From: Hymenobacter sp. BT559
Lineage (GTDB): Bacteria; Bacteroidota; Bacteroidia; Cytophagales; Hymenobacteraceae
Reading direction: 5' to 3'
DNA length: 64,000 nt
Assembly (NCBI RefSeq): GCF_016427535.1
Contig: NZ_JAELXV010000006.1
Span: 248,001-312,000 of the forward strand
Part shown: positions 24,157 through 31,596 of the stretch, in pieces
Layout: each line of letters begins with the position of its first letter
Numbering within the stretch: the first letter of the stretch is position 1
Made by a program: the position numbers and the translations under genes
Notes under the pieces: generated by a model
Seen by the model: only the letters and a program-made list of their open reading frames with translations
Database searches by the model: none
What the model was told of the DNA's origin: nothing

Positions 24157-25227
24157 CTATACCAATTCCTGCTCAAACAGCGCGTAGTGGGTCACCTCGG
24201 TAGGCAGGTTTTTGAGGAAGCGCAACGCACGGTTGCCGGTGCGCATGAGGCAAAAAACCACATCGTCGTAGTGGGCATGAAACTCCTGCATGGCGTAGGC
24301 AGCCAGCAGCGCCTGCAGGCCCTGGCCGCGGTAGTCGGGGTGCACGCCCACGGTTTTGGCTAGCAGGGTGCGGGTGGTGAGGCGCGGGTAGTCGCGGGCG
24401 TACACGGGGTGCTCGCTGATAGCCCGGCCCAGCGAGTGGTAATTGGGCTGGCACAGGCTGAGAGCCGCCAGCCGCCCGCTCGGCCGGTGCCGAAACAGCA
24501 CCGAAGCGTGCGGGCACAGCCCCTCGGCATACGCGTGGTTGTAGAGCACCCGAAACTGCGCCTTGCTCACGGCCCGGTAGGCTGGGTTACGGCTGAAAAT
24601 CTGCTGAATCAGCTCAAAAATCTCATCCTCCAGCTCGTCCCAGACCAGCGGCGTAAGGGGGATAAACTCGAATGGCAGTTGGTACAGCTGCTGCTCCACC
24701 GAGCGCTGCTGCTCATATACCAGCGGCACATCCTGGGCCCGCAAGTGGTGGCTTTCGAAGGTCAGCGCCGGCCGAAACCCCAATTCTTCGAGCAGGCTGG
24801 GGTAGTAGGGCGGATTCACGGGCTCGCGGTTGAACTGCCGCCACGAGGGCACAGCCCCTAGCCGCAGCCGGTAGCGAAAGTAGGTGCTGAAGTGCAGCGG
24901 CCCCTGCACCACCTTAAACCCCCGCTCGGAAGCATCGCTGTAGAGTTGGTCGAAGGCTACCTGATTGAGCAGCAGTTCACCCGACGTTTCCCAAAACCCG
25001 AAGTAAGCGACCTCGCCCCCGGCTTTGGGAAACAAGCCCGCGAGGCGCATATTCCAGTGGTCGGTGTAAAAAACGATGTCGTGGGTAGCGGCTAGCTCGG
25101 CACAAAGCTCAGCGGCGGGCTCATCGTCGGGCGCGTAGCCCAAACCGGCATAAGGCTGCCGGCCCACAGTATCGAAGCTCGCGGGCAGCTCGCCGGTGTA
25201 GGGCAAGCGGTCTAAAAAAACGGACAT
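24157..25227 (-). CDS. GNAT-type N-acyltransferase with duplicated fold
   Basis: A 356-residue protein. The C-terminal half (about 210-356) is a GNAT domain with the CoA-binding motif VHPDYRGQGLQALLAAYAM and the later beta-strand VFCLMRTGNRALRFLKNL. The N-terminal half (about 30-200) appears to be a diverged second acyltransferase-like domain (GGEVAYFGFWET, QGPLHFSTYFRYRLR, NPPYYPSLLEELGF), as in YghO-like proteins. It could N-acylate an amine. It is on the minus strand with the PEP-synthase-like and UbiA-like genes, but is 192 bases downstream of the former. Confidence 0.8.
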   Translation of the reverse strand: MSVFLDRLPYTGELPASFDTVGRQPYAGLGYAPDDEPAAELCAELAATHDIVFYTDHWNMRLAGLFPKAGGEVAYFGFWETSGELLLNQVAFDQLYSDASERGFKVVQGPLHFSTYFRYRLRLGAVPSWRQFNREPVNPPYYPSLLEELGFRPALTFESHHLRAQDVPLVYEQQRSVEQQLYQLPFEFIPLTPLVWDELEDEIFELIQQIFSRNPAYRAVSKAQFRVLYNHAYAEGLCPHASVLFRHRPSGRLAALSLCQPNYHSLGRAISEHPVYARDYPRLTTRTLLAKTVGVHPDYRGQGLQALLAAYAMQEFHAHYDDVVFCLMRTGNRALRFLKNLPTEVTHYALFEQELV

Positions 25228-25419
25228 AGAAAGGCTAGGAGAGTGTTTTCAAGAGCGGAAGGAAGGCGGAGAAGTGTAGCGGTAGCTGCCGGCTAGGGTC
25301 TCCAATCGGCGGCTACATATAATTATAAGTACCAAGGGCAGGGCAACCCCGGCGCTAACCAGCGGCGCCGTGGCCCTAAAAGTAGTAGGAACATACCCAT
25401 ATTAGGTTTCAAAGATTAT

Positions 25420-28080
25420 TTAGTCAATTACCTCGACTTCACCGCTGCGTCCGTCGAGGTGCACGAGCTGCCCGCTGCGTAGGCGCTGCGTAAGGCCGGG
25501 CACGTTGATAATGGTAGGAATGCCAAGCTCGCGCAGCAAAATGACCGAGTGCGACAGCGCCGAGCCCCGCTCGATAAGCACCGCCCGGCACCCCGGAAAC
25601 AGCGCCGCCCAGCCGGGGTCGGTGCGCAGGGCGGCCACCACGCGGCCCCGCACAGCCCCCAGGTCGGCCTGCGCGGGGTCGGTGATGACAACTACCTCGC
25701 CGCTCACTTGGCCAGGGTAGCAGCCGGTGCCGCGCAAATTGCCCTCGGCAGGTGCGATAGTGGGCGCAGCCGGGCGGCTAGGCACCACCAGCCGGCCCGG
25801 CGGCGCTGGGGCTGCCCGGTAGCTAGCAAACTCGGCTTGGCGGGCCGCTGCCAGCGCGGCCCACTGCGGCCCGCCGGCCTGGGCGGCAGTAGCCAGCTCG
25901 GCTTCGGTTAGCCAAAAGACATCGAGCGGCGCGGCTAGGGTGCCTGCAGTGGCCAGGCGCTGCCCTAGGGCCCGGTAGGCGGCCCGGTACATGCCAAACA
26001 GGCGGGTGCGCTCGAGGCGCAGGGCTTCGCGGCGGGCCACAGCCTGGCGCAACGTGGCCAGGCTGGCGCGCACCCGCCGGGCTTGCCACCAGCCCCGGCC
26101 CTTGAGCCGCATCATGAGCTCGGCGGCCGCCTGGGCGGGCAGCCCTCCTGCCGCCATAGTGGGCGCTGCTGACGGCGCCAAGTATGCCACTAGGTACTGA
26201 TAGAAAAGCGCCTCGCTGGTGCGCATGGTTTCGGTTTCGAGCTTGAGCTCGCCCATGGTGCGGTCGCCGTAGCAGGCCACGTAGTGCTGCACCCGTTGGT
26301 GAAAAGCCGGGGCCAGCCGCGCTACCTGGGCAGGCAATTCGGAGCTGGGCTGCTCAAGCAAGGGCAGCAGCTCCGGAAACTCTTGCCGGGCCAGCGCGCC
26401 CAGTTCGCGCAGGGCCAGGGCGGGCAGCAGGCTGGCCAGGGGCTCGGCCTCCGCACCGGATTCGGCCGGGCTGCCAGCCAGGTAGCGGCTCAAAAACTCT
26501 TCAGGGTCGGCCACGCCCAGCCGCGACAGGTGGCGGGTGGCCGCGCCGTGAGCCATCATCACCCGAAAGTCATTGATGATGGGCGTGGTCCAGCGCGTAA
26601 GCAAAGCTTGATTGAGGTGCTCGATTTCGCGTAGCAGGTCGGCCGCGCCCAAGGCTGCCAGCGGCAGCTGGTAGAAGCGTTGGTACTCGGCCTCGAAGCG
26701 CACCTGGAATGCTCGCACCCGTTGTGGTAGGCGTGCAAACTCGCCCAGCAGGCGCCCTAGGGTCAGCGTTAGGCGGGGCAGCAGGGCTAGGCGCTGGCGT
26801 AGCGTTTTGCGCTGGTCATGCACAAAATCGACGGGCTCGAGCACACCCATCATGCGCTCCATATCGGCCTTGCTCTGGCGAAAGTTGGGTAGCAGCAGCA
26901 GGCCCCGGTACCAGTTATTTAAGTTATAGTAAATCCGCCCTTGCTGCAAGGCCAAGAGGTTGGTGATAACCGGCTCGTGGGCCGCCACTGTGGCGGCGGG
27001 CAAGCCCAGTGCATGCATGGTTTGGCGGTACACGGTAGCGTAGGCACGCTGCGCAAAGCTGAAGGTGAGCGGCGTCGTCACGCCGCAATAGCTTTCTTGG
27101 ATATTGGCGTTGTCGTACACCACCACTTCGGGCACGGGCTGGGTGATTGGACGGGCCTGCACCAGCCAGAGCCGACCGGCCTGGTCTTGCGCAAACTCGA
27201 TATCCTGCGGGCCACCTAGGGCCGCTTCGAGGCGCTGACCGAGGCGGTAGAGTTCGGCCAAGGTTGCGGGGGTGAGTAGCGCGGCTGGCGTGGCCCCCAC
27301 CCCCAGCCCCTCCCCTCCGGGAGAGGGGTGCCGACCGCAAGAAAATGTTTGAGTCGTCTGGCTCCCCTCTCCCGGAGGGGAGGGGCTGGGGGTGGGGTCA
27401 GCGTCCACCTGCGCCACTAGCTGCCCATCCGCTTTACCCAAGTAATACTCCTCTGGCACCAGCTGCCCATTTACCAGCCCTTCGCCCAGGCCGGCTACGG
27501 CGTGGATGGCCATTTCCTGTGGGTATTCGGGGAAGGTGGTGAAGAGCACGCCCGCCGCCCGCGCCGCCACTTGGCGCTGCACCACCACGGCTGGGCGGGC
27601 GGCTAAGGGCAGCCCGCGCTGGCGGCGGTAGTCCAGGGACCGGTCGGAGTAGGCGCTAGCGGCTACCCGTGCCACGGCCGCCAGCAGCGCCGGCCAGGTG
27701 CTTACGTGCAGTACGCTGTCCATGAGGCCCGGAAAAGCGGCCGCAGCCCCATCTTCATCGGCCACCGACGAGCGCACAGCTACCGGTTGCTCATCGCCAA
27801 AGCCCCAATCGGCTAGCAGTGCCCTCAGCGCGGCTTGGGTAGCGGCTGGCACTTCGAAGCTACCTAGGCGCGCCCGGCGCTCGGCTAAGCCGGCCGCAGT
27901 GGTGGGCAAGCCTGCTAGCACTGGCTCGAACAAGGCAGTAGGCAGTACCGCAAACTCGGGTACGGGCACGCCCAACGCCCGCAGGCGCAGTAAGCCGGCG
28001 CCCTTGCCTCCTAGGTACGCAGCAGCCGCGGCCAACGGCCGCGTGCCGGGCACAAACAATTCATTATCTACCAAAGCCAT
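25420..28080 (-). CDS. PEP synthase / rifampin phosphotransferase-like enzyme
   Basis: About 886 residues from the ATG at 28080; the longer frame reaching 28122 would overlap more of the UbiA-like gene and adds no conserved sequence. The N-terminal ATP-grasp part (about 1-320) has GGKGAGLLRLRALGVPVPEF, AVRSSVADEDG and the later GPQDIEFAQDQAGRLWLVQARPI. A long helical central domain (about 330-750) follows, and then the swivelling phosphohistidine domain with GSALSHSVILLRELGIPTI (catalytic His near 844). Layout and length match rifampin phosphotransferases and PEP-synthase-like enzymes that pass a phosphate from ATP through His to a substrate. There is no C-terminal PEP/pyruvate TIM barrel, so it is not a true PEP synthase. 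A palindrome is inserted in frame at about residues 229-262. Confidence 0.85.
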   Translation of the reverse strand: MALVDNELFVPGTRPLAAAAAYLGGKGAGLLRLRALGVPVPEFAVLPTALFEPVLAGLPTTAAGLAERRARLGSFEVPAATQAALRALLADWGFGDEQPVAVRSSVADEDGAAAAFPGLMDSVLHVSTWPALLAAVARVAASAYSDRSLDYRRQRGLPLAARPAVVVQRQVAARAAGVLFTTFPEYPQEMAIHAVAGLGEGLVNGQLVPEEYYLGKADGQLVAQVDADPTPSPSPPGEGSQTTQTFSCGRHPSPGGEGLGVGATPAALLTPATLAELYRLGQRLEAALGGPQDIEFAQDQAGRLWLVQARPITQPVPEVVVYDNANIQESYCGVTTPLTFSFAQRAYATVYRQTMHALGLPAATVAAHEPVITNLLALQQGRIYYNLNNWYRGLLLLPNFRQSKADMERMMGVLEPVDFVHDQRKTLRQRLALLPRLTLTLGRLLGEFARLPQRVRAFQVRFEAEYQRFYQLPLAALGAADLLREIEHLNQALLTRWTTPIINDFRVMMAHGAATRHLSRLGVADPEEFLSRYLAGSPAESGAEAEPLASLLPALALRELGALARQEFPELLPLLEQPSSELPAQVARLAPAFHQRVQHYVACYGDRTMGELKLETETMRTSEALFYQYLVAYLAPSAAPTMAAGGLPAQAAAELMMRLKGRGWWQARRVRASLATLRQAVARREALRLERTRLFGMYRAAYRALGQRLATAGTLAAPLDVFWLTEAELATAAQAGGPQWAALAAARQAEFASYRAAPAPPGRLVVPSRPAAPTIAPAEGNLRGTGCYPGQVSGEVVVITDPAQADLGAVRGRVVAALRTDPGWAALFPGCRAVLIERGSALSHSVILLRELGIPTIINVPGLTQRLRSGQLVHLDGRSGEVEVID
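27295..27397. repeat. GC-rich palindrome inserted in frame in a coding region
   Basis: Arms 27295-27332 and 27360-27397 are 38 bases each with one mismatch (CCCCAGCCCCTCCCCTCCGG type). The insert encodes a Pro/Gly/Ser-rich stretch (TPSPSPPGEGS ... HPSPGGEGLGVG) that interrupts the ATP-grasp domain between the QVDAD and LLTPATLAELYRL segments. The interruption keeps the frame open. It differs from the TGTCATGC palindromes. Confidence 0.85.
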
Positions 28081-28981
28081 ACGCTTCGGCCAGTACGGCC
28101 AGGTAAGAGGTGAGCATAACAAGCGACACTACTTTTTCGGCCTGGCGCAGGCGCGCCTCCCGGGGGTGGCGGGCCGCCGTGCTGTAGAGCGCCAGCCCCG
28201 AGGCCAGCAGCAGCCAAAGCACAGCGTAGGCCCCCCAGCGGGCGTGTAGCCCGTGCAGCAGCAAGGCCTGCACGGCGCCCCCGGCCAGCACCACCACCAC
28301 CGTGAGCGACAGCGCCGGCCCGTAGCCCAGGGCTTGTGAATACGAATCGACGCCCGCCCGCTCGGCGGCCGGGGCGTGCAGCTTGCGCGCCAACTCGAAG
28401 CTGAAGCCGCCCAATAGGCTCAGTAGCAAGAGCAGCGGTAGGTACTCGCCGCCTAGGGCCGGCCGCGGCGCATAGGCCGAGAATAGCCACAGCACCACCA
28501 GCGGCATAATAAGCATGTGCGACAGGGCATAGACTACCAGTCGCTTGCGCAGCCAGGCACCCACCCCAAACTCAGCTCGCATCAGCAAGCTGTAGCCGAG
28601 GGCCACGGCCCACACCAGCAGGGTAGCCCTTCCCTGCCCGGCCGACCAGCCCAGCTCTAGCAGGGCGCCGGCCCAGGCCAGGCGGCGCAGTTGAGGCAGC
28701 GTCACGCGTCCGGTTTGCAGCACGCGCTGCGGGTGGGTAAGGGCGTCCTGGGCAAAGTCCTTTTCCTCATCGAACACCCGCAGGCGGAAGAAAAACGACA
28801 CGGTGGCCAGCGCCCCCAGGGCCGCCCAGGCCAGCCCGCTAGCGGGTACGGGCGGGTGCTGGTAGGCGGCACCCGCCCAGGTTGCCACGCCCCGCACGGT
28901 GTAAAACAGCACGACAAACAGCCCTATGTTGACGGGGGCGAACCGCTCTTGCAGATAGGCCCCTAGGTTGCGAAACTTCAT
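28064..28981 (-). CDS. UbiA-like membrane prenyltransferase homologue
   Basis: A 305-residue membrane protein with about eight or nine helices. The first Asp-rich site is FRLRVFDEEKDFAQDALTHP followed by RVLQTGRV, a variant of the UbiA NDxxDxxxD motif; the second polar site is ELARKLHAPAAERAGVDSYS. UbiA enzymes join an isoprenoid or similar diphosphate to an aromatic or polar acceptor inside the membrane. This divergent branch has no assigned substrate. Its 3' end overlaps the start of the PEP-synthase-like gene by 17 bases, so the two are translationally coupled and probably act in one pathway. Confidence 0.82.
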   Translation of the reverse strand: MKFRNLGAYLQERFAPVNIGLFVVLFYTVRGVATWAGAAYQHPPVPASGLAWAALGALATVSFFFRLRVFDEEKDFAQDALTHPQRVLQTGRVTLPQLRRLAWAGALLELGWSAGQGRATLLVWAVALGYSLLMRAEFGVGAWLRKRLVVYALSHMLIMPLVVLWLFSAYAPRPALGGEYLPLLLLLSLLGGFSFELARKLHAPAAERAGVDSYSQALGYGPALSLTVVVVLAGGAVQALLLHGLHARWGAYAVLWLLLASGLALYSTAARHPREARLRQAEKVVSLVMLTSYLAVLAEAYGFGR

Positions 28982-29159
28982 GGGCCGAAGTAACGGCGTG
29001 CCTCCACGGCAAAAACGGCAATTTGCGCTTTAGTGGGAGTTTACTTTTCGCTTAACTCAAACTATTACGCTCTCACTTACACCAATATACCTAAGAAGCA
29101 ATTAGACTTTAGTGCTGCTCTCCACGCGGGTACTACTCCACCCCAAACCACGCTACCAC

Positions 29160-29405
29160 CTACTTAAAATCTGGCAGGCGCACCAGGGCCAGGTAGTCGC
29201 TGAGGCCGCTGGGCTGCTCAAATACATGGATGAAGAGAATGGCTTCTTCGCCCACGCTGCGCCACACCTCGGCGTAGAAGTTTTCGACCGCATACAGGCT
29301 TAGGCGGAAGCTGTCTTCGGTGCGCTCGGCCAGAGCGTGGCCGTGCTGGGTTAGGTGCTCGGCTTGGCGGCGTTGGTGCAATGCTTTGAAAGTGGCGCAG
29401 GTCAT
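29160..29405 (-). CDS. small conserved-looking hypothetical protein
   Basis: An 81-residue soluble protein that I do not recognise. It has an N-terminal helix rich in His/Gln/Arg (FKALHQRRQAEHLTQHGHAL), a central strand-like part (SFRLSLYAVENFYAEVW, EAILFIHVF) and a C-terminal hydrophobic-polar end (YLALVRLPDFK). Its start is 54 bases from the divergent YfcC gene start. Codon use looks like that of the neighbouring genes, which supports it being real. Confidence 0.6.
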   Translation of the reverse strand: MTCATFKALHQRRQAEHLTQHGHALAERTEDSFRLSLYAVENFYAEVWRSVGEEAILFIHVFEQPSGLSDYLALVRLPDFK

Positions 29406-29445
29406 GGGTTACCGAAGTTACGACAGCGCGCGAAAACCTCGGGGC

Positions 29446-29453
29446 TACCTTCG
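29446..29453 (+). promoter_or_regulatory. candidate -7 box of the YfcC gene
   Basis: TACCTTCG (one mismatch to TAnnTTTG) ends 5 bases before the ATG at 29459. The same octamer precedes the STAS gene at 38081 and, on the minus strand, the multi-PAS kinase at 45821-45828. If used here, the transcript would be leaderless or nearly so. Confidence 0.4.
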
Positions 29454-29458
29454 CGGCC

Positions 29459-30808
29459 ATGAATTCTATGCGCTTTCCGCACCCGCTGGTGCTGCTTACT
29501 ACTTTTATTTTGCTCGCCGCGGCGCTCAGCTACGTGCTGCCCGCCGGCGAGTTTGTGCGCCGCCTCGACCCTGCCACCCAGCGCCAGGTGGTGGTGCCGG
29601 GTTCCTACCACCGAGTGCCCCCTACCCCCGTTTCGCCCCTCAACATGCTGGTGAGTCTACCTAGGGGCCTGGTCGATGCGGGCTCAGTAGTGTTCCTGAT
29701 TTTTCTGGCCGGCGGGGCCTTCACGGTAGTCGACCAAACAGGGGCTTTGCGCTACGGCGTCGATAGCCTGCTGCACCGCGCCCAGGGTCGCGAGGCGGGG
29801 CTGATTCCGCTGGTATCGCTGCTCTTCGCCATCATGGGCGCGCTAGAGAATATGGGCGAGGAAATCATCGCCCTGGTGCCCGTGCTGCTGGTGCTGATGC
29901 GGCGGCTCGGCTACCCCAGTATTGTGGCGGTGGCGGCCAGCCTGGGGGCGTCCGTGGTGGGCGCAGCCTTCAGCCCGCTCAATCCCTTTCAGGTGGTCAT
30001 TGCCCAGAAGCTGGCGCAGCTGCCGCCGTTTTCGGGCTGGGCCTACCGAGTAGTGTTCCTGGTTATCGCACTAGGTATCTGGATAGTGGGCACCATGCGC
30101 TACGCCCACCGCCACCGCGTGGCGCCCGATACCACCTCCTCCACTGCTACCGAGGAGGCCACCACGCACCGCGGGCAGCCGGGGCTAGTGCTGCTGCTCC
30201 TACTGGTGGCATTCAGCGTGTTTGGCTACGGCGTGGTTAGTCTAGGCTGGGACTTCGACCAGATGTCGGCACTATTTTTTGTGCTGGGCGTAGGTGCTGG
30301 TTTGGTAGGTGGCCTAGGCCTCACGGGCACCGCCGAAGGCTTTGTGGCGGGCTTCCGCGACGTGGCTTTTTCGGGTATTCTTATAGGGTTTGCGCGGGCC
30401 ATTTTTGTGGTGCTCGAGCAGGGCCACGTGGTCGATACCATTGTGCAGGGGCTGGCCGCGCCGCTGGCCCACCTGCCGGTGGCGCTGGCGGCCCTAGGTA
30501 TGCTGGTAGTGCACACGGCGCTGCACTTGCCAGTGCCCAGCGTGAGCGGGCAGGCCGTACTCACAATGCCGCTGCTAGTGCCCCTCTCCGACCTCATCGG
30601 GTTATCGCGCCAGGTCACAGTGCTAGCCTACCAATACGCCGCCGGCCTCGGCGACCTCGTGACGCCCACCAACGGCGGCCTCATGGCCATGCTCGCCGCC
30701 TGCGGCGTGCGCTACGACCAGTGGCTGCGCTTTGCGGGCAAGCTCTATGGGCTGCTGCTGGCCCTAGGCGCCGTGGCCGTGGTACTGGGTATAGCGCTCC
30801 ACATTTAA
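29459..30808 (+). CDS. YfcC/DcuC-type membrane carrier
   Basis: A 449-residue integral membrane protein with about eleven helices. Family landmarks are the N-terminal LSYVLPAGEFVRR, the LFAIMGALENMGEEIIALVPVL helix pair region (MGALENMGEEIIA), ASVVGAAFSPLNPFQVVIAQ and the C-terminal LPVPSVSGQAVLTMPLLVPL with GDLVTPTNGGLMAML. The YfcC group is related to C4-dicarboxylate (DcuC) and arginine/ornithine-type carriers; the substrate is not known, though amino acids or peptides are often suggested. It stands alone and converges with the next gene over a palindrome. Confidence 0.9.
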   Translation: MNSMRFPHPLVLLTTFILLAAALSYVLPAGEFVRRLDPATQRQVVVPGSYHRVPPTPVSPLNMLVSLPRGLVDAGSVVFLIFLAGGAFTVVDQTGALRYGVDSLLHRAQGREAGLIPLVSLLFAIMGALENMGEEIIALVPVLLVLMRRLGYPSIVAVAASLGASVVGAAFSPLNPFQVVIAQKLAQLPPFSGWAYRVVFLVIALGIWIVGTMRYAHRHRVAPDTTSSTATEEATTHRGQPGLVLLLLLVAFSVFGYGVVSLGWDFDQMSALFFVLGVGAGLVGGLGLTGTAEGFVAGFRDVAFSGILIGFARAIFVVLEQGHVVDTIVQGLAAPLAHLPVALAALGMLVVHTALHLPVPSVSGQAVLTMPLLVPLSDLIGLSRQVTVLAYQYAAGLGDLVTPTNGGLMAMLAACGVRYDQWLRFAGKLYGLLLALGAVAVVLGIALHI

Positions 30809-30810
30809 TT

Positions 30811-30858
30811 ATTAATGGTTAGTTGTTAATGTTCGGTCATTAGCAACTAACCATTAAT
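30811..30858. terminator. 21-bp AT-rich palindrome between convergent genes
   Basis: Arms 30811-30831 and 30838-30858 pair with one mismatch and are made of TTAGTTGTTA-like units. It directly follows the YfcC stop codon and directly precedes the end of the convergent gene at 30861, so it can stop both transcripts. It resembles the elements at 38535-38690 and 42299-42371. Confidence 0.7.
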
Positions 30859-30860
30859 TG

Positions 30861-31277
30861 TCAATCATCCACTTTGCGCAGGGCTTCGCCGTCGAACACT
30901 TGTGGTAGTTTGCGCTTGCGCTCCACAATCTGGAAAGTGGCGCGGTCCAGGCTTTCGCTCCAGAAAATATCTGATACTAGCCCACGGTGCGCGGGGCGGC
31001 CGGCTGCGGGCTTTACTTCTTCCACCAAGTCGCCGAAGCCGAAGGGCGGCTTGTTGTAGATTTCTTTAAACAGCTCGCCGCGCACCAGGAATTGCTGCTC
31101 GTCGTAGCGTAGCGTTATCCACTCGCTGTCATCGTCGAGGTCGCTCACTTTCTCAAACACCTTGCCCACGGGGTGCAGCCACTCGAAAGAGCGGCGGTTG
31201 GCGGGGTGCAAGTAACTATAGCCGTAGTCGGGTGACCAGGCATACAAACCAAAAACAATGGGACGCGGACGGGGCAT
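30861..31277 (-). CDS. small soluble protein of unknown function
   Basis: A 138-residue protein from the ATG at 31277 (a GTG nine bases upstream is possible). No signal peptide or membrane segment. The N-terminus PRPIVFGLYAWSPDYGYSYLHPANR is distinctive, and the protein is rich in aromatic and acidic residues (DLDDDSEWITLRYDEQQF). A basic C-terminal segment (IVERKRKLPQVF) follows. I do not recognise a characterised family. Confidence 0.7.
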   Translation of the reverse strand: MPRPRPIVFGLYAWSPDYGYSYLHPANRRSFEWLHPVGKVFEKVSDLDDDSEWITLRYDEQQFLVRGELFKEIYNKPPFGFGDLVEEVKPAAGRPAHRGLVSDIFWSESLDRATFQIVERKRKLPQVFDGEALRKVDD

Positions 31278-31286
31278 AACTCGCAA

Positions 31287-31596
31287 CTAAAAAATCGAGA
31301 ACTTAGGGAGTAGGTCAAACCCCAAAACCGTGGTTCCGGTTGCCTACGGCCTCAAAAATGCGCCACTGGCCCCGCCCAAAGCAGCGCGTGGGCTTACGGC
31401 TGTGGCTACTGTTTTAGCATACCTAGGCCCCAACCGCCACCGTGCGGCGCCCCACTGCACACGCTAGTAGCTACCAAGCCAACTACTGCTGAGATTTGCC
31501 AATTATATCCTAACAAGATTAGTTTGCGTATAAGGTGGACTTTAACTGGCCGCGCCAGGTGGCCCCATAGGGGGGCCAGCGGTGCGGCTTTTTTTT
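31287..31596. other. spacer upstream of the GH13 gene
   Basis: No open frame with coding character is seen in this 310-base divergent region between the 30861-31277 gene and the GH13 gene. It is GC-rich apart from 31490-31545, and ends in the terminator-like hairpin described separately. Confidence 0.55.
31549..31596 (+). terminator. terminator-like hairpin with U8 abutting a start codon
   Basis: Left arm 31549-31566 and right arm 31570-31588 form a GC-rich stem (GCCGC/GCGGC, GCC/GGT, GGCCCC/GGGGCC) with one small internal loop, followed by eight T (31589-31596) and then the ATG of the GH13 gene at 31597. It has the full form of an intrinsic terminator on the coding strand and could work as an attenuator in the leader. 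Confidence 0.6.

Noticed and set aside
25420..28080. Genuine phosphoenolpyruvate synthase
   Set aside because: The C-terminal PEP/pyruvate-binding TIM barrel is missing; the layout is that of rifampin-phosphotransferase-like enzymes.
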